From Terriglobia bacterium (GTDB taxonomy: Bacteria > Acidobacteriota > Terriglobia > Terriglobales > Acidobacteriaceae): a DNA stretch of 64,000 nt. This document shows, piece by piece, positions 34,136 through 43,413 of the stretch (positions are counted from its first letter, which is position 1; every line of letters begins with the position of its first letter). The notes below the pieces were generated by a model. The model was not told the origin of the DNA. It was given only the letters and a program-made list of their open reading frames with translations, and made no database searches. The translations under genes and the position numbers were made by a program. Location of the stretch: assembly GCA_020073495.1 (NCBI GenBank), contig JAIQFD010000001.1, positions 62,001 through 126,000 on the forward strand. The letters are read 5' to 3'.

Positions 34136-36898
34136 CTACAAATCCAACACCATCCGCACTGCGTCGGAGTCGAATTCTGAAACGAGTTGGAACCCGAGCT
34201 TCTTGTTGACCGCGCGCATCTCGAAGTTTTCCGGGAGCACGGTGGAGATGACCTTCTTCAATCTCTCCGCGCGCGCCACCTCGAGGCTGCGGCGCACCAG
34301 CTCGGTCCCAAGGCCTTTGCCCTGCACTTCGTCCAGCAGCACCACCGCGGACTCGGCCGCCTCCACCCCGTGCAGCTTGCTCAGGCGCGTGACGCCGACG
34401 ATCTCCGGCTCGCTGGTCTGGGCGTTCGTTCGCTCCGCCACCAGCGCCATTTCGCGGTCGTAGTCGATGAAGCAGATGCGGGTGAGGCGCTCGTGTGAGG
34501 TCCGCGTCGAAAGTTTCATCGGCTGGAAGTAGCGCAGGTAGACGGTGCGCGCGGAAAGCTTCTCGTGGAACTTCACGATGAGCGGCTCGTCTTCGGGACG
34601 AATGGGACGGATGAGCACCTTCTGCCCGTCCTTCATCGTCCACTCGCCGACGTATTGCGTGGGGTAAGGACGGATGGCGGGACGCGGCAGCCGGTCCTCG
34701 GTCATCTCCGCCCCGTGCACGACCACACGCGCATCCAGCGCGAGCAGGCGCTCCGGCGAGGCCAGCAGCGGATTGATATCGATCTCCCTGATCCATGGCT
34801 GCTCCACCACCAGTTCGCTGAAGCGCACCATGATCTCTTCGAGCCTGGCCAGATCTACCGGCTTGCGCCCGCGCACTCCCTTCAGAGCGGTGAAGATCCT
34901 TGTCTTTTCCATCATGCGCCGGGCCAGGGTCGAATTCAGTGGTGGCAGGGAAAGGGCGCTGTCCTTATTCACTTCGACGAGCTGCCCGCCGGCGCCGAAC
35001 AGCAGCACCGGGCCGAACTGCGAGTCCAGGCTGCTGCCGATGATGAGTTCATAGCCGTCGAGCTTCACCATGGGCTGGACTGTGACCCCGAGGAAGTGCT
35101 GCGCGCCCGCGTGTCCGCTGACCGCGCGCTGGATCTCCTGGAATGCGGTGCGCACCGCGTCCCCATTCTTCAGGTTGAGCTGCACACCCCCGACGTCGGT
35201 CTTGTGCGTGATGGTCTCTGAAAACAGCTTGACCACGGCCGGATAGCCAAGTTCTCCGGCGATCCGCACCGCTTCCTGCTCGTTTTCGGCGACCCGCGTC
35301 GGAACCGTGGGAATGCCGTACGCGTCGAGCAACTGCTTGGACTCATGCTCGGTGAGAAAGGTGCGGTTGCTGCGGCGCACGCTCTGGATGATGCTCTCCG
35401 CCAGCGCGCGGTCCGGCTGCTCGCCGCTGGTGCGCAGCGTCGGGGTCTCGTACAGCCCGCGCAGGTTGTAGGTGTAGCGCCACATGTAAGTAAAGGCGCG
35501 GGCCGCGGTATCGGGATAGGGGAAGGTGGGGATGCCGATGCGGTTCAGGATCTCCTCGCCGTGGGCGACGTCAGCTCCTCCCATCCAGCTTGCCAACACC
35601 GGCTTGCCGGTCGAGTTGGCGTAGGGCTTGAGCTGCTCCGCGGTCGCGGTGGGATTGGTCATCCCCTGCGGCGTAAGGATCACCAGCATGGCGTCGGTAT
35701 TCGGATCCTTGGAAGCGATCTCCAGGGCCTTGGCGTAGCGCTCGGGCTCGGCGTCGCCGAGGATGTCCACGGGATTGTTGTGGCTCCAGTGCGGCGGGAG
35801 GATCTGGTTGTAGGCGGCCATGGTTTCCGGAGCAAGGTCTGCGAGCTGGCCGCCGAGAGCGATGAGGGCGTCGACAGCGAGCACGGCGGGGCCGCCGGCG
35901 TTGGTGAGGATGGTGAGGCGCGGGCCGCGGGGACGCGGCTGCTTGGCCAGCACCTCGGTCATGTAAAAGATGTCGGAGATGGTGTTCACGCGCAGCACGC
36001 CGCTGCGGCTGAAGGCGGCGTCGAGCACCTCGTCGCTGCCGGTGAGCGCCCCGGTATGCGAGGCGGCGGCCTTGGCGGCGGCGGCGGTGCGGCCCGCCTT
36101 GATGACGATCACCGGCTTGGTCAGCGAGACTTCGCGCGCGGCGGAGAGGAAGGAGCGCGCGTCGCCCACCGACTCCATGTAGATGACGATAGCGTGGGTG
36201 CGCGGATCGTCGCCGAAGTAACTGATCAGGTCGCCCCACCCGACGTCGAGCATGGAGCCCACGGAAACGAAGGCGCTGAACCCGACCATCTCCCGCAGGC
36301 TCCAGTCCAGCACGGCGGTGCATAAGGCGCCGCTCTGGCTGATGAAGGCGACGCTGCCCGGACGGGCGATGGCGGGGGCGAAGGTCGCATTCAGGCCGCT
36401 GACAGGATTCATCACCCCCAAACAGTTGGGGCCGATGATGCGCATCCGGCCCCGGATGTGCTCGGCGATCTGACGCTCCAGGTCGTTGCCACTCTCGCCG
36501 AATTCGCGGAAGCCGGCGGAGATGATGATGCCGGCAGGTACGCCTGCATCGACGCACTCCTTGATGATTCCGGGAACGGTGGGGGCGGGCGTGCTCACCA
36601 CCACCAGATCGGGCTTCTCGGGCAGCGATCGCACGTCACGATAAGCGCGGATGCCCAGCACGCTGGCACGGTTGGGGTTGATCGGCAACACGGCGCCCCC
36701 GAAGGGCGTGCTCATCAGGTTCCACAGCACCGCACGGCCAACACTCCCCGGCCTCTCCGAGGCGCCAATCACGGCCACGTTCCTGGGCCGGAAGACAGGG
36801 TCGAGAGGATGTCCTTCGGCACGCAGCAGGTCGTGCGCGGGATCGACGGTGGTCCTTTCATTGGCTTTGGCGGCGGGCTTGACACTGATCGAGTCCAT
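34136..36898 (-). CDS. ADP-forming acyl-CoA synthetase fused to a GNAT acetyltransferase domain
   Basis: 920 residues. The N-terminal CoA-binding domain ([20 protein letters not shown]) is followed by succinyl-CoA-ligase-like domains ([27 protein letters not shown]). An ATP-grasp domain covers about residues 490-720 ([36 protein letters not shown]). A C-terminal GNAT domain ends the protein ([22 protein letters not shown]). This is the architecture of Pat/PatZ-type lysine acetyltransferases, which modify acetyl-CoA synthetase, and of bifunctional acetate-CoA ligases. Intact ligase motifs mean either activity is possible. The ATG at 36898 has GAGGTG 5 nt upstream. It stands alone. Confidence 0.88.
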   Translation of the reverse strand: MDSISVKPAAKANERTTVDPAHDLLRAEGHPLDPVFRPRNVAVIGASERPGSVGRAVLWNLMSTPFGGAVLPINPNRASVLGIRAYRDVRSLPEKPDLVVVSTPAPTVPGIIKECVDAGVPAGIIISAGFREFGESGNDLERQIAEHIRGRMRIIGPNCLGVMNPVSGLNATFAPAIARPGSVAFISQSGALCTAVLDWSLREMVGFSAFVSVGSMLDVGWGDLISYFGDDPRTHAIVIYMESVGDARSFLSAAREVSLTKPVIVIKAGRTAAAAKAAASHTGALTGSDEVLDAAFSRSGVLRVNTISDIFYMTEVLAKQPRPRGPRLTILTNAGGPAVLAVDALIALGGQLADLAPETMAAYNQILPPHWSHNNPVDILGDAEPERYAKALEIASKDPNTDAMLVILTPQGMTNPTATAEQLKPYANSTGKPVLASWMGGADVAHGEEILNRIGIPTFPYPDTAARAFTYMWRYTYNLRGLYETPTLRTSGEQPDRALAESIIQSVRRSNRTFLTEHESKQLLDAYGIPTVPTRVAENEQEAVRIAGELGYPAVVKLFSETITHKTDVGGVQLNLKNGDAVRTAFQEIQRAVSGHAGAQHFLGVTVQPMVKLDGYELIIGSSLDSQFGPVLLFGAGGQLVEVNKDSALSLPPLNSTLARRMMEKTRIFTALKGVRGRKPVDLARLEEIMVRFSELVVEQPWIREIDINPLLASPERLLALDARVVVHGAEMTEDRLPRPAIRPYPTQYVGEWTMKDGQKVLIRPIRPEDEPLIVKFHEKLSARTVYLRYFQPMKLSTRTSHERLTRICFIDYDREMALVAERTNAQTSEPEIVGVTRLSKLHGVEAAESAVVLLDEVQGKGLGTELVRRSLEVARAERLKKVISTVLPENFEMRAVNKKLGFQLVSEFDSDAVRMVLDL

Positions 36899-37079
36899 GA
36901 CCACCTCACCCCTGGGACGACAACATCATTGTAGTCTCGCGCCGGAGGGCCGTTCTGTGCGTGACGCGGGTCACGGCTCAGGGGACGGGGAGATGGGCAG
37001 CACCAGCCCTGTGTTGGCGCCGCGGGCAGCATTCGCAGTCACCGGCGCGGCTATCCGGGGGGAATTACAAAAGCGTCCG

Positions 37080-37616
37080 TTACAGGGCCGCGAGCAAATG
37101 TCCAGCATCGGCGGGACGGCGCGTTCGCGCCAGCCGTGCGAACTGGTTCCGCAGTTCCTCGTAGCGGGTGCTGACCTCGTGGACGGGAGCGCCCACGGAG
37201 GGGATCCAGACGCGTAGATGCAGGATCATCACGACCAGGAGCGCGTACACGCGCAGGCGAAGCGCAGCGTTCACCATCTCGCGGCCGATGGCGGCCACTG
37301 CTGGATCCTCATGGCCCATGGCTTCGCCGATGCGCAGCAGGACGGCCGCGTTTGCGGCGCCCTGCTCCACGTATCCGATGGCCGCCCGCAGACGCTCGCG
37401 CTGCACCCGGCGGAAGACTGGAGGCGGCAGAGAGCAGCGAAGCAACTCGTCTTCCGCGGGATCGACCAGGTTCTGGAAGGCCAGCAGGTCCACCGGTCGT
37501 GTGACCGTCCCGACCTCCTCGAGTGTCCCTTTGGCGGCGGTGCTGCCGCGCACCACGTAGAACAGGAATGCTGCGAGTCCCAGTCCGGCCGCGACGAGGA
37601 TGGCGGTGGTGATCAT
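37080..37616 (-). CDS. Membrane-anchored hypothetical protein
   Basis: 178 residues from MITTAILVAAGLGLAAFLFYVV, a single N-terminal membrane helix. A helical cytoplasmic part follows (FRRVQRERLRAAIGYVEQGAANAAVLLRIGEAM), with a possible second helix VYALLVVMILHLRVWI. The start overlaps the stop of the upstream membrane protein (ATGA), and a longer in-frame extension to 37724 lies over that gene. No family recognised; the pair is probably co-functional. Confidence 0.7.
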   Translation of the reverse strand: MITTAILVAAGLGLAAFLFYVVRGSTAAKGTLEEVGTVTRPVDLLAFQNLVDPAEDELLRCSLPPPVFRRVQRERLRAAIGYVEQGAANAAVLLRIGEAMGHEDPAVAAIGREMVNAALRLRVYALLVVMILHLRVWIPSVGAPVHEVSTRYEELRNQFARLARTRRPADAGHLLAAL

Positions 37617-38359
37617 CGCTGCATTAGCTCCAGCAGCGTGCGGTTCCAGCCGTCGAGGTCCCAGCGGGGCACACGCGGCAACGCAATGCGCTCCGCGGCA
37701 GGCCGCAGTACGGCCACTAACCACACGATTACCGCGCAGTTGTACGCCGCGCTGGTAATGAGAGAGAGGGTCGAGGTCGAGAGTGCCCCGAAGTGGGCTC
37801 GCAGAGTGAATGCCGCCAGCGCGATGCTGGTCAACAGCCCCAGCCCTAGCGCGATGCCGAACGCGTGCCTGCCCCAGCGCAGGCCGAGTGCCGCGTGAAA
37901 CAGAAACAGCAGGAACAACAAACCACCGCGCACGATACTGATACTTTGCTCCAACGCGAACAGGCCCGCCAGGAAACGGTCACTGTCGCTCCCCGAAGAG
38001 GAGGCGGCGGCAACCACCGCCACGATGAGAAGCACCGCGCTTGCCCAGCGGAGCAGTACCCACCCCAGCTCGCGTATCCCGTCGTAGGCACGGAAGGTGT
38101 GGGCGTACAGTTCGTAGATAACGGCAAACGACAGCAGCGCGTCCACCGCCTCCAGCACCAGGAATGCCTGGCGATAGCTTTCCCGGTTGCCGGCCTGATA
38201 GGCGCCAAAGAGTACCAGGAACCGGATCACCTGGCCGAAAATGAAGGCAAAAAACAGCGGGAACTCGCGGTACAGCTTACGCCGCAACATCACACCTCCG
38301 ATGACGGCCTGGAGCCCGGCTCCGGAGAACCAAAGCGCGAGTTTGAGGGGGCCGATCAT
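37613..38359 (-). CDS. Multi-pass membrane protein of unknown function
   Basis: 248 residues with about seven hydrophobic helices (LALWFSGAGLQAVIGGVML, FFAFIFGQVIRFLVLFGAY, SAVLLIVAVVAAASS, LLFLLFLFHAALGL, ALGLGLLTSIALAAFTL, CAVIVWLVAVL). No catalytic motif or known domain is visible. It is translationally coupled to the downstream single-helix protein. Transporter or sensor roles cannot be told apart from the sequence. Confidence 0.72.
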   Translation of the reverse strand: MIGPLKLALWFSGAGLQAVIGGVMLRRKLYREFPLFFAFIFGQVIRFLVLFGAYQAGNRESYRQAFLVLEAVDALLSFAVIYELYAHTFRAYDGIRELGWVLLRWASAVLLIVAVVAAASSSGSDSDRFLAGLFALEQSISIVRGGLLFLLFLFHAALGLRWGRHAFGIALGLGLLTSIALAAFTLRAHFGALSTSTLSLITSAAYNCAVIVWLVAVLRPAAERIALPRVPRWDLDGWNRTLLELMQR

Positions 38360-38422
38360 CGTGGGCTGACCGCGTCAGCATACCGCCGTCCGCGGTCAGG
38401 CCACAACGGTTAAGTACTTCGG

Positions 38423-38551
38423 TCACTTGCAGCCGGTGAGCGGGCACGACGGGATGGTCGGCCACGGGTCGGGACCGGTGGCTAGGGCCGTCGTCGACAA
38501 GGTGCTTGCAAGCACCATCAGCAGGATTACAATCTGAGCGAACCTTTTCAC
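38423..38551 (-). CDS. Tiny secreted two-cysteine peptide
   Basis: 42 codons starting at GTG 38551 with AGGGAG upstream. The first ~24 residues form a clear signal peptide: KRF start, hydrophobic core IVILLMVLAS, cleavage site TALA. The predicted mature part is about 18 residues, TGPDPWPTIPSCPLTGCK, with two cysteines four apart. It lies between the membrane-protein gene and a divergent small gene. Function unknown; a secreted peptide signal or cell-envelope peptide is possible. Length alone makes this uncertain, but ribosome site, signal peptide and stop all agree. Confidence 0.55.
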   Translation of the reverse strand: MKRFAQIVILLMVLASTLSTTALATGPDPWPTIPSCPLTGCK

Positions 38552-38666
38552 GGGAGACTCCTCATTGCCTGGTTGGCAATCTCCCAGTCAATGTTTCAGA
38601 GATTCGGCCGGGTACGACCGACCGCCGCGAAAATTTCGGTGTTCCGAACATGGAACAAGACCGTCC

Positions 38667-39059
38667 ATGACGCTCTCATCCGCCTACGAGGACTTCCAGC
38701 AGCGCACCTTGGGGGCCCTGCCCGGCCTTTGGGCCAGGCTGCGATACATTGCCGGGCTGCGTGGTCCAGCCGGTTCCTACCGGCACTGGGGGATGAGCCG
38801 GACCTTTGGTCCGGAGGCGACCCAGCGCGTGGTGGGCGCCGCCCATAGCGAGCTGTTCGTGAAGGTGTTGCGCACGCCACTGCGTCAACTCACGACCGAG
38901 TTCACGGAGGAGAAGCCTTCTTCCGAAGAGCTGCTGGATTGGTCCCTGTACGTGCCGGCGAACCTGGAGGGGGGCTCCGTCGAGCACTTCAACTCAGTCG
39001 TTTCGGCGCTGCTGGCGCTTTCCGAGGCTCGGCGGAAGCCACCGACCCCAGGCGCATAG
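38667..39059 (+). CDS. Hypothetical cytoplasmic protein
   Basis: 130 residues from MTLSSAYEDFQQRTLGALPGLWARLRYIAGL; mostly helical, no signal peptide or known motif. SYRHWGMSRTFGPEATQRVVGAAHSELF is the most distinctive stretch. I took the internal ATG because the upstream part of the longer frame (from 38565) has no ribosome site and an odd composition. Its last ~70 bases overlap, tail to tail, the end of the XRE regulator gene. Confidence 0.65.
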   Translation: MTLSSAYEDFQQRTLGALPGLWARLRYIAGLRGPAGSYRHWGMSRTFGPEATQRVVGAAHSELFVKVLRTPLRQLTTEFTEEKPSSEELLDWSLYVPANLEGGSVEHFNSVVSALLALSEARRKPPTPGA

Positions 39060-39795
39060 CCACCCCCACCACCTGCCCGATCACATCCGCTTCATGAGGA
39101 TAGTGCAGCATCCGCACCGCCACCGGTGACAGCGGATGGGGCTGCAACGTGAGCTGGTCCCCGTGCAGGGCGCACCAGCAGCAGGTATACCCATTGCGGG
39201 TCTCCACGAAGTAGATCGGCCGCTCGTACTCGGAGCGCCACATCGCCTCCGACACCTTGTTGGCCGACTCGTCGATCTGTAAGAAGGAGCCGGGCATCAG
39301 GATCGGGTACATGGTGTAGTCCTCGCTGCCGATGTAGCCGTAGCTGTAGTCGGTGTTGGCGAATTTGGCGAGATAGGCGAGCGGTACCAGGCCCCATTGC
39401 TCCACCATGCGCCCAAAGTTGACGGTGCGGCGCAGGTCAAAGCCGGGATCCAGCCGCACCGGGACCTGCACGCTTGGAGGGTCGCATACGGTGCTCAGGT
39501 GGGACTTGGGCGGCTCCGCCACCGAGAGGTCGGCGGCGGTGGTGTTCAGGTCGATCCCGTACCAGGCGAACAGCTCCCGCAGGTCGCGCCGGAAGATCGC
39601 GGCCAGCGAGTACAGCCGGTAAAGATTGGGGATGACCCCCTTGGTCTCGATGTCGGAGAGACGGCTCAAAGACAGTGCGAAATCGTCATTACCGTGATTG
39701 GCCGCGATGCGAAGGCTGGCTGTCTCCACGTCGCGTATGGTCAAGCCCAGCTGTTCGCGCAATGCTCGTAGACGCTGCCCGGCCGTGAAAGACAA
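38989..39795 (-). CDS. XRE-family transcriptional regulator with S24-like C-terminal domain
   Basis: 268 residues. An N-terminal helix-turn-helix of XRE type (GQRLRALREQLGLTIRDVETAS, then LSLSRLSDIETKGVIPNLYRLYSLA) spans residues 6-80. The C-terminal part (YPILMPGSFLQIDESANK, IYFVETRNGYTCCWCALHGDQLTLQPHP) has the peptidase-S24/LexA-like beta pattern, but the Ser-Lys catalytic pair is not evident. It is probably a sensor-regulator without autocleavage. Target genes unknown; no prophage genes surround it. Confidence 0.83.
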   Translation of the reverse strand: MSFTAGQRLRALREQLGLTIRDVETASLRIAANHGNDDFALSLSRLSDIETKGVIPNLYRLYSLAAIFRRDLRELFAWYGIDLNTTAADLSVAEPPKSHLSTVCDPPSVQVPVRLDPGFDLRRTVNFGRMVEQWGLVPLAYLAKFANTDYSYGYIGSEDYTMYPILMPGSFLQIDESANKVSEAMWRSEYERPIYFVETRNGYTCCWCALHGDQLTLQPHPLSPVAVRMLHYPHEADVIGQVVGVAMRLGSVASAEPRKAPAAPKRLS

Positions 39796-40055
39796 AACTA
39801 CCTCCCTCTGCGCTCTGCCGTATTCGTTTTGAGAAAACCTGGGACCCGGTCAGTGTCCATCGTTTCTCGCCAACGACGGCACCTCCCGATCTGACTCGAC
39901 GATTGCTGGATAGTGTAACTGGCGCTTCGCGTTCCGCCTAGAGCTACCTGTCCGGCGGTCCACATTCCCCCTGTCGCTGACCTCTGCCCGGTCCGGACCA
40001 GGAGCCCGGGCTCGTCCTCCGATTGCATCGCAGTGTGCTAGATTGGCGAACAGGA

Positions 40056-40131
40056 GGGCCCGTAGCTCAGCGGTCAGAGCAGGGGACTCATAATCCCTTG
40101 GTCCCAGGTTCGAATCCTGGCGGGCCCACCA
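40056..40131 (+). tRNA. tRNA with anticodon CAU, probably tRNA-Ile2 (lysidine type), else elongator tRNA-Met
   Basis: 76-nt cloverleaf. The acceptor arms GGGCCCG / CGGGCCC pair perfectly, with discriminator A and an encoded CCA. The D arm is GCTC-AGCGGTCA-GAGC, the anticodon arm GGGGA-CTCATAA-TCCCT and the T arm CCAGG-TTCGAAT-CCTGG. The anticodon-stem-to-variable-loop stretch CTTGGTC resembles E. coli tRNA-Ile2 more than elongator Met, so the isoleucine assignment is an inference. Confidence 0.92.
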
Positions 40132-40133
40132 GC
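40108..40133 (+). repeat. tRNA 3'-end direct repeat, copy 1 (att-like)
   Basis: The last 24 bases of the tRNA plus two more are repeated exactly at 40219-40244 (26 bp). Copy 1 is the real tRNA end. Confidence 0.8.
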
Positions 40134-40218
40134 GGAGAGGTCCTTCGTCCGCTTCCCGTCCTCAGGATTTCGCCAGCAGGCTCCCGCGCACCGCGCTCAC
40201 GCCTGCTAAGCGGCTCAA

Positions 40219-40244
40219 GTTCGAATCCTGGCGGGCCCACCAGC
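40219..40244 (+). repeat. tRNA 3'-end direct repeat, copy 2 (att-like)
   Basis: Exact 26-bp copy of 40108-40133, starting 111 bases later and with no tRNA body in front. It looks like the second attachment site left by an element that integrated into the tRNA and was almost wholly deleted. The 85 bases between the copies hold no gene. Confidence 0.75.
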
Positions 40245-40339
40245 AGGTACCCGCGCCGGGCCGCAGCCTCTCAGGCTCAGCGCCGGCGGTGTACTTCCTG
40301 TTTGGCCCTCTCGTCTTGCTGGCTGATCTCGGCGAGTGT

Positions 40340-41071
40340 CTAGCTTCGATACTTTCCACTCAGATCGTAGCATCGGACTTTCAGCATCTCGCCGAACATC
40401 CTCACCCCGTCCCGCAGGGGAGAGATCTTGGAGCGCTCGTCGTGCGCCCACTCGACCGGGATCTCGCGCGTGGCCAGGCCCATCTTTCCTGCCAGGAACA
40501 GGATCTCGGGATCGAAGCCCCAGCGTTCGATGCGCTGGCGGGGGAAGATGAGGCCGGCGGCGCGGCGGGTGAAGGCCTTGAAGCCGCATTGCGTGTCCTT
40601 GAACTTGAGCCCCAGGATGAGGCGCAGCAGCAGGTTGAAGATGCGGCCCGCTGCCTGGCGATAGAGGGGCTGTTTGGTGGTCTGAAGAGTGGGGTCCATC
40701 CAGCGGGAACCGATCACGACGTCGGCGCCCTGGCGGAGCGCGTCGAAGAGCTTGTCGGCCTGCCAGATGGGGGCGGAGAGGTCGGCGTCGGTAAAGAGCA
40801 GCAGTTCCCCGGAGGCCGAGGTCATGCCGTGGCGCACGCTGTAGCCCTTGCCCCGGTTGCCCGGGTTCTCCACCAGGCGGACCGCTCCGTACCGGGACAT
40901 GTAGCGCCGCACCAGATCGGCGGTCTGGTCGCGCGAGCCGTCATTGACCACGATGACTTCGGCGCTCCACTGCTGGCGGTCGATGTGCTCCAGGACGCGA
41001 TCCAGCGCGGCGCAGATGCGCTCGCCCTCGTTGTACGCAGGGATGATGATGCTGTAGTCCGGAGTACCCAT
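40340..41071 (-). CDS. Family 2 glycosyltransferase, dolichyl/polyprenyl-phosphate glycosyltransferase type
   Basis: 243 residues. GT-A fold motifs are SIIIPAYNEGERI at the N-terminus, VIVVNDGSRDQTAD and the metal-binding LLLFTDADLSAP. The sequence NPGNRGKGYSVRHGM and the C-terminal TQCGFKAFTRRAAGLIFPRQRIERWGFDPEILFLA are typical of ALG5/DPM-like enzymes. These transfer glucose or mannose from a nucleotide sugar to a polyprenyl phosphate at the membrane. No C-terminal membrane helices are present, so it is a peripheral enzyme. Exact sugar unknown. Confidence 0.9.
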   Translation of the reverse strand: MGTPDYSIIIPAYNEGERICAALDRVLEHIDRQQWSAEVIVVNDGSRDQTADLVRRYMSRYGAVRLVENPGNRGKGYSVRHGMTSASGELLLFTDADLSAPIWQADKLFDALRQGADVVIGSRWMDPTLQTTKQPLYRQAAGRIFNLLLRLILGLKFKDTQCGFKAFTRRAAGLIFPRQRIERWGFDPEILFLAGKMGLATREIPVEWAHDERSKISPLRDGVRMFGEMLKVRCYDLSGKYRS

Positions 41072-41131
41072 CAGCGGTTCTCGACCGCTCCCGATTGTAA
41101 ACGGTGGGATCGGTTGTGCCAGTGGGTCCCG

Positions 41132-42580
41132 CTACTGCTGCAGCGTGGTTGCGATCTGCTGGATCTGGGTGCGCAGTTTCTCGGCGCTGGCGCGGATGGC
41201 TGCGGTCTTCTCCGCCAGGCCGCGGCCCTGCGCCAGTCCGCTCAGGCGTCCGGCGTTCTCCACTTCCTTGTTGGCGGTGGAGATCAGGTAGGTGAGGGCG
41301 TCGGCGTGGGGCTTCCAGAGATAGGCGGAACTGCGCTTGCCCTGGTAATCCTTCAGCTCCGCCGCCATGCGCGCCTGGATGGCGACCATGCGCGTCAGGC
41401 AATTCGCGTAATCGGCGCGAAAGCTCTTCTCGCCTCGGAACTCCGCCTTGAACGCCTCCGATTCGGCGGGGCTCAGCACCACGCTGCCATGCGGCATGGG
41501 AACGATGACGGACCCGCCCTTGGCCGCCGTGCGGTTGAAGTTGCGGATGGTTTCCGCGGAGGCATCGATCTTCGATTCCTCGGGGCTGGTGGGCGCCACA
41601 ACGGCACGGACCGGCTTGGCCGGCGCCGCCTCAGCCGACCGCGCGCGCCCGTAGGTCCCGCCGCCCGAGCCATAGGCAGAGGGGGCGGCGGCCACGGCGG
41701 CGGCCGACGTACCCCGGCCCGAGCGTTTGTCCACCGCCTTCTTGAAGCGGGAGATCTTGCGGAAGTGGTCCTGGGCCTTGCCGTACTCCAGTTTGAGCGC
41801 GTTCTGCTCTTCGCCGATGTTCTCCAGGGCCTGCACCGTCACATCGCCATCCACGCGGCTGAGGACGCTGCCGCCCTCTTCCTGCACGCGTGCGGCGAAG
41901 GCCTTGATCTGCTTGGCGGCGGCGCGGAAAAGTTCGTCGAAGCGATTGCCGAAGAAGACGTTGTAGGCCGCAACCGTGGCCAGCGCCTGGGGGTGGTAGA
42001 ACGATTCGTGCAACGACTGTTTGATCTCGCGCACCCGCTGCACGATGCCGGTGTCCATCAGGTCGTCAAAGTGGCGGAAATCCTCGACTTCCTGCTGGAT
42101 GAAGCCGAATTCGGCGACCAGGTGGCGGTGCTCCTGCGGCATCTCGGGCACCTGGTGGTCGCTCAGGATCTTGCGGATGGCCTGCTCGAAGCGGAGCGTG
42201 CCCTCTTCCCCGCTCCCCGCCATGGAGGCCGCGGTCATGCGATAGAGATACGTCACCACGAAGTCCGCTTTGTCGCGGTCGTTGTCGGCGCGCGAAGTCT
42301 TGGTGATGTAGTAGCGGAGGAGGGCCTCGGCGGTCTCCAGGGTGGTGGCCCCCTTCAGGCCGTCGCGCACCATGGGGGGCGTGATGGCCATGTCGAGCAG
42401 GGCCAGCCAGCGGCGCAAGACCTCGATGGAATGCCGGATCCGTCCCTGCAGGTTGGACACCGCATCGCTGGTGTCCTGGGGCATCGGGACGGCGTGTCCC
42501 AGGGCGCGCTTGATCAGGTCCATGTAAAAACCATGGACGGCGATCAGATCCAGTAATTCCCGGATTTGCTCCTGCGCCAA
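41132..42580 (-). CDS. Large helical protein of unknown function
   Basis: 482 residues, predominantly helical, soluble. An N-terminal domain (~residues 1-270, MAQEQIRELLDLIAVHGFYMDLIKRALG) is followed by a Gly/Ala/Ser/Pro-rich linker (about 280-335) and a C-terminal helical domain. No catalytic motif, signal peptide or membrane segment is seen. It lies 60 nt upstream of the glycosyltransferase on the same strand and could be co-transcribed. I do not recognise the family. Confidence 0.75.
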   Translation of the reverse strand: MAQEQIRELLDLIAVHGFYMDLIKRALGHAVPMPQDTSDAVSNLQGRIRHSIEVLRRWLALLDMAITPPMVRDGLKGATTLETAEALLRYYITKTSRADNDRDKADFVVTYLYRMTAASMAGSGEEGTLRFEQAIRKILSDHQVPEMPQEHRHLVAEFGFIQQEVEDFRHFDDLMDTGIVQRVREIKQSLHESFYHPQALATVAAYNVFFGNRFDELFRAAAKQIKAFAARVQEEGGSVLSRVDGDVTVQALENIGEEQNALKLEYGKAQDHFRKISRFKKAVDKRSGRGTSAAAVAAAPSAYGSGGGTYGRARSAEAAPAKPVRAVVAPTSPEESKIDASAETIRNFNRTAAKGGSVIVPMPHGSVVLSPAESEAFKAEFRGEKSFRADYANCLTRMVAIQARMAAELKDYQGKRSSAYLWKPHADALTYLISTANKEVENAGRLSGLAQGRGLAEKTAAIRASAEKLRTQIQQIATTLQQ

Positions 42581-42747
42581 GAGTACCCCGCGGAAAGATT
42601 CGATTGTGCCTGGCCCTGGGAGAGGACGACGGAAGTGTAGCGCAGCCAGTCCGCACTTGTCAGTCGTCAGTTTTCACGCGGCGCGGCGGCAATCCCAGCG
42701 ATCCACCGAGGTTTACAGGCAGGAACAAGAGAGACTAGGCTGGCGGC

Positions 42748-43410
42748 ATGCGCCGCATCGCAATCCTGTTCCTGTTCCTCGCAGCCGGCTGTATCGGCGT
42801 TGCGGCGGCGGCGAGCAAGCCGCACCTGGTGAGTTTCGGCAAGGTGATGCCGGTGAAGCTCTTCGTGGGCCCGGCGGAAGACAAAAGTCTCGACATGACC
42901 GTCCGGCCCCTGTTTGTGGACAGCCGCTTGCGTGATTTCACCACCGGAGAACCGCACGACGTGACCGACCGGCTGTTCGTGGTGCGCCGTGCGTTCCGCG
43001 TCAATGACCGCCTTCCGGAGGATGGCAAGGCGCCGCGCTGGCGCTGGCAGCGCGGCAACTGGCTACTGGTGGACCGCCAGACGGGACGCATCTCCGAGCT
43101 GAAGCTGCCGGAGTTCGATCCTTTCTATTCGGCGGTGAGCTGGTACCGCGACTACGCCGCGTACTGCGGGATCTCCGACAGCGGCGAGAAGGTCTTCGCC
43201 GTCGTCGCCCAACTGGGGCGCAGGAAGCCGGTATTACGCAAAGAGATCGGCGCGGCACGTCAGGGCGACATGCCGGACTCAGAGTGCTCGCTGCCCACGT
43301 GGCAGCGCCAGCCCGCGCGCGTGACCTTTCTGCCCAAAGACCGGCCGGAGATCACCTTCGAAGTCCGCGGGCACTCCGCAGATGTGGCAAACTCATCCGA
43401 TGAGGAGTGA
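42748..43410 (+). CDS. Exported hypothetical protein
   Basis: 220 residues with an N-terminal signal (MRRIAILFLFLAAGCIGVAAA). The cysteine in LAAGC is at a plausible lipobox, so it may be a lipoprotein. The body is beta-rich, with WRWQRGNWLLVDRQTGRISELKLPEFDPFYSAVSWYRDYAAYCGISDSGEKVFAVVAQ. It resembles common acidobacterial exported hypotheticals, but no named domain is seen. The FmdE-like gene follows after 3 nt, so the two may be co-transcribed. Confidence 0.7.
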   Translation: MRRIAILFLFLAAGCIGVAAAASKPHLVSFGKVMPVKLFVGPAEDKSLDMTVRPLFVDSRLRDFTTGEPHDVTDRLFVVRRAFRVNDRLPEDGKAPRWRWQRGNWLLVDRQTGRISELKLPEFDPFYSAVSWYRDYAAYCGISDSGEKVFAVVAQLGRRKPVLRKEIGAARQGDMPDSECSLPTWQRQPARVTFLPKDRPEITFEVRGHSADVANSSDEE

Positions 43411-43413
43411 GGG

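Noticed and set aside
40219-40244. Second tRNA gene
   Set aside because: Only the T-arm and acceptor 3' half are present; no D arm, anticodon arm or 5' acceptor strand. Treated as a 3'-end duplication.
40289-42556. Long plus-strand open frame (755 codons)
   Set aside because: Antisense of the helical-protein and glycosyltransferase genes. Composition is a codon-reversal artefact of high GC, and there are no family motifs.
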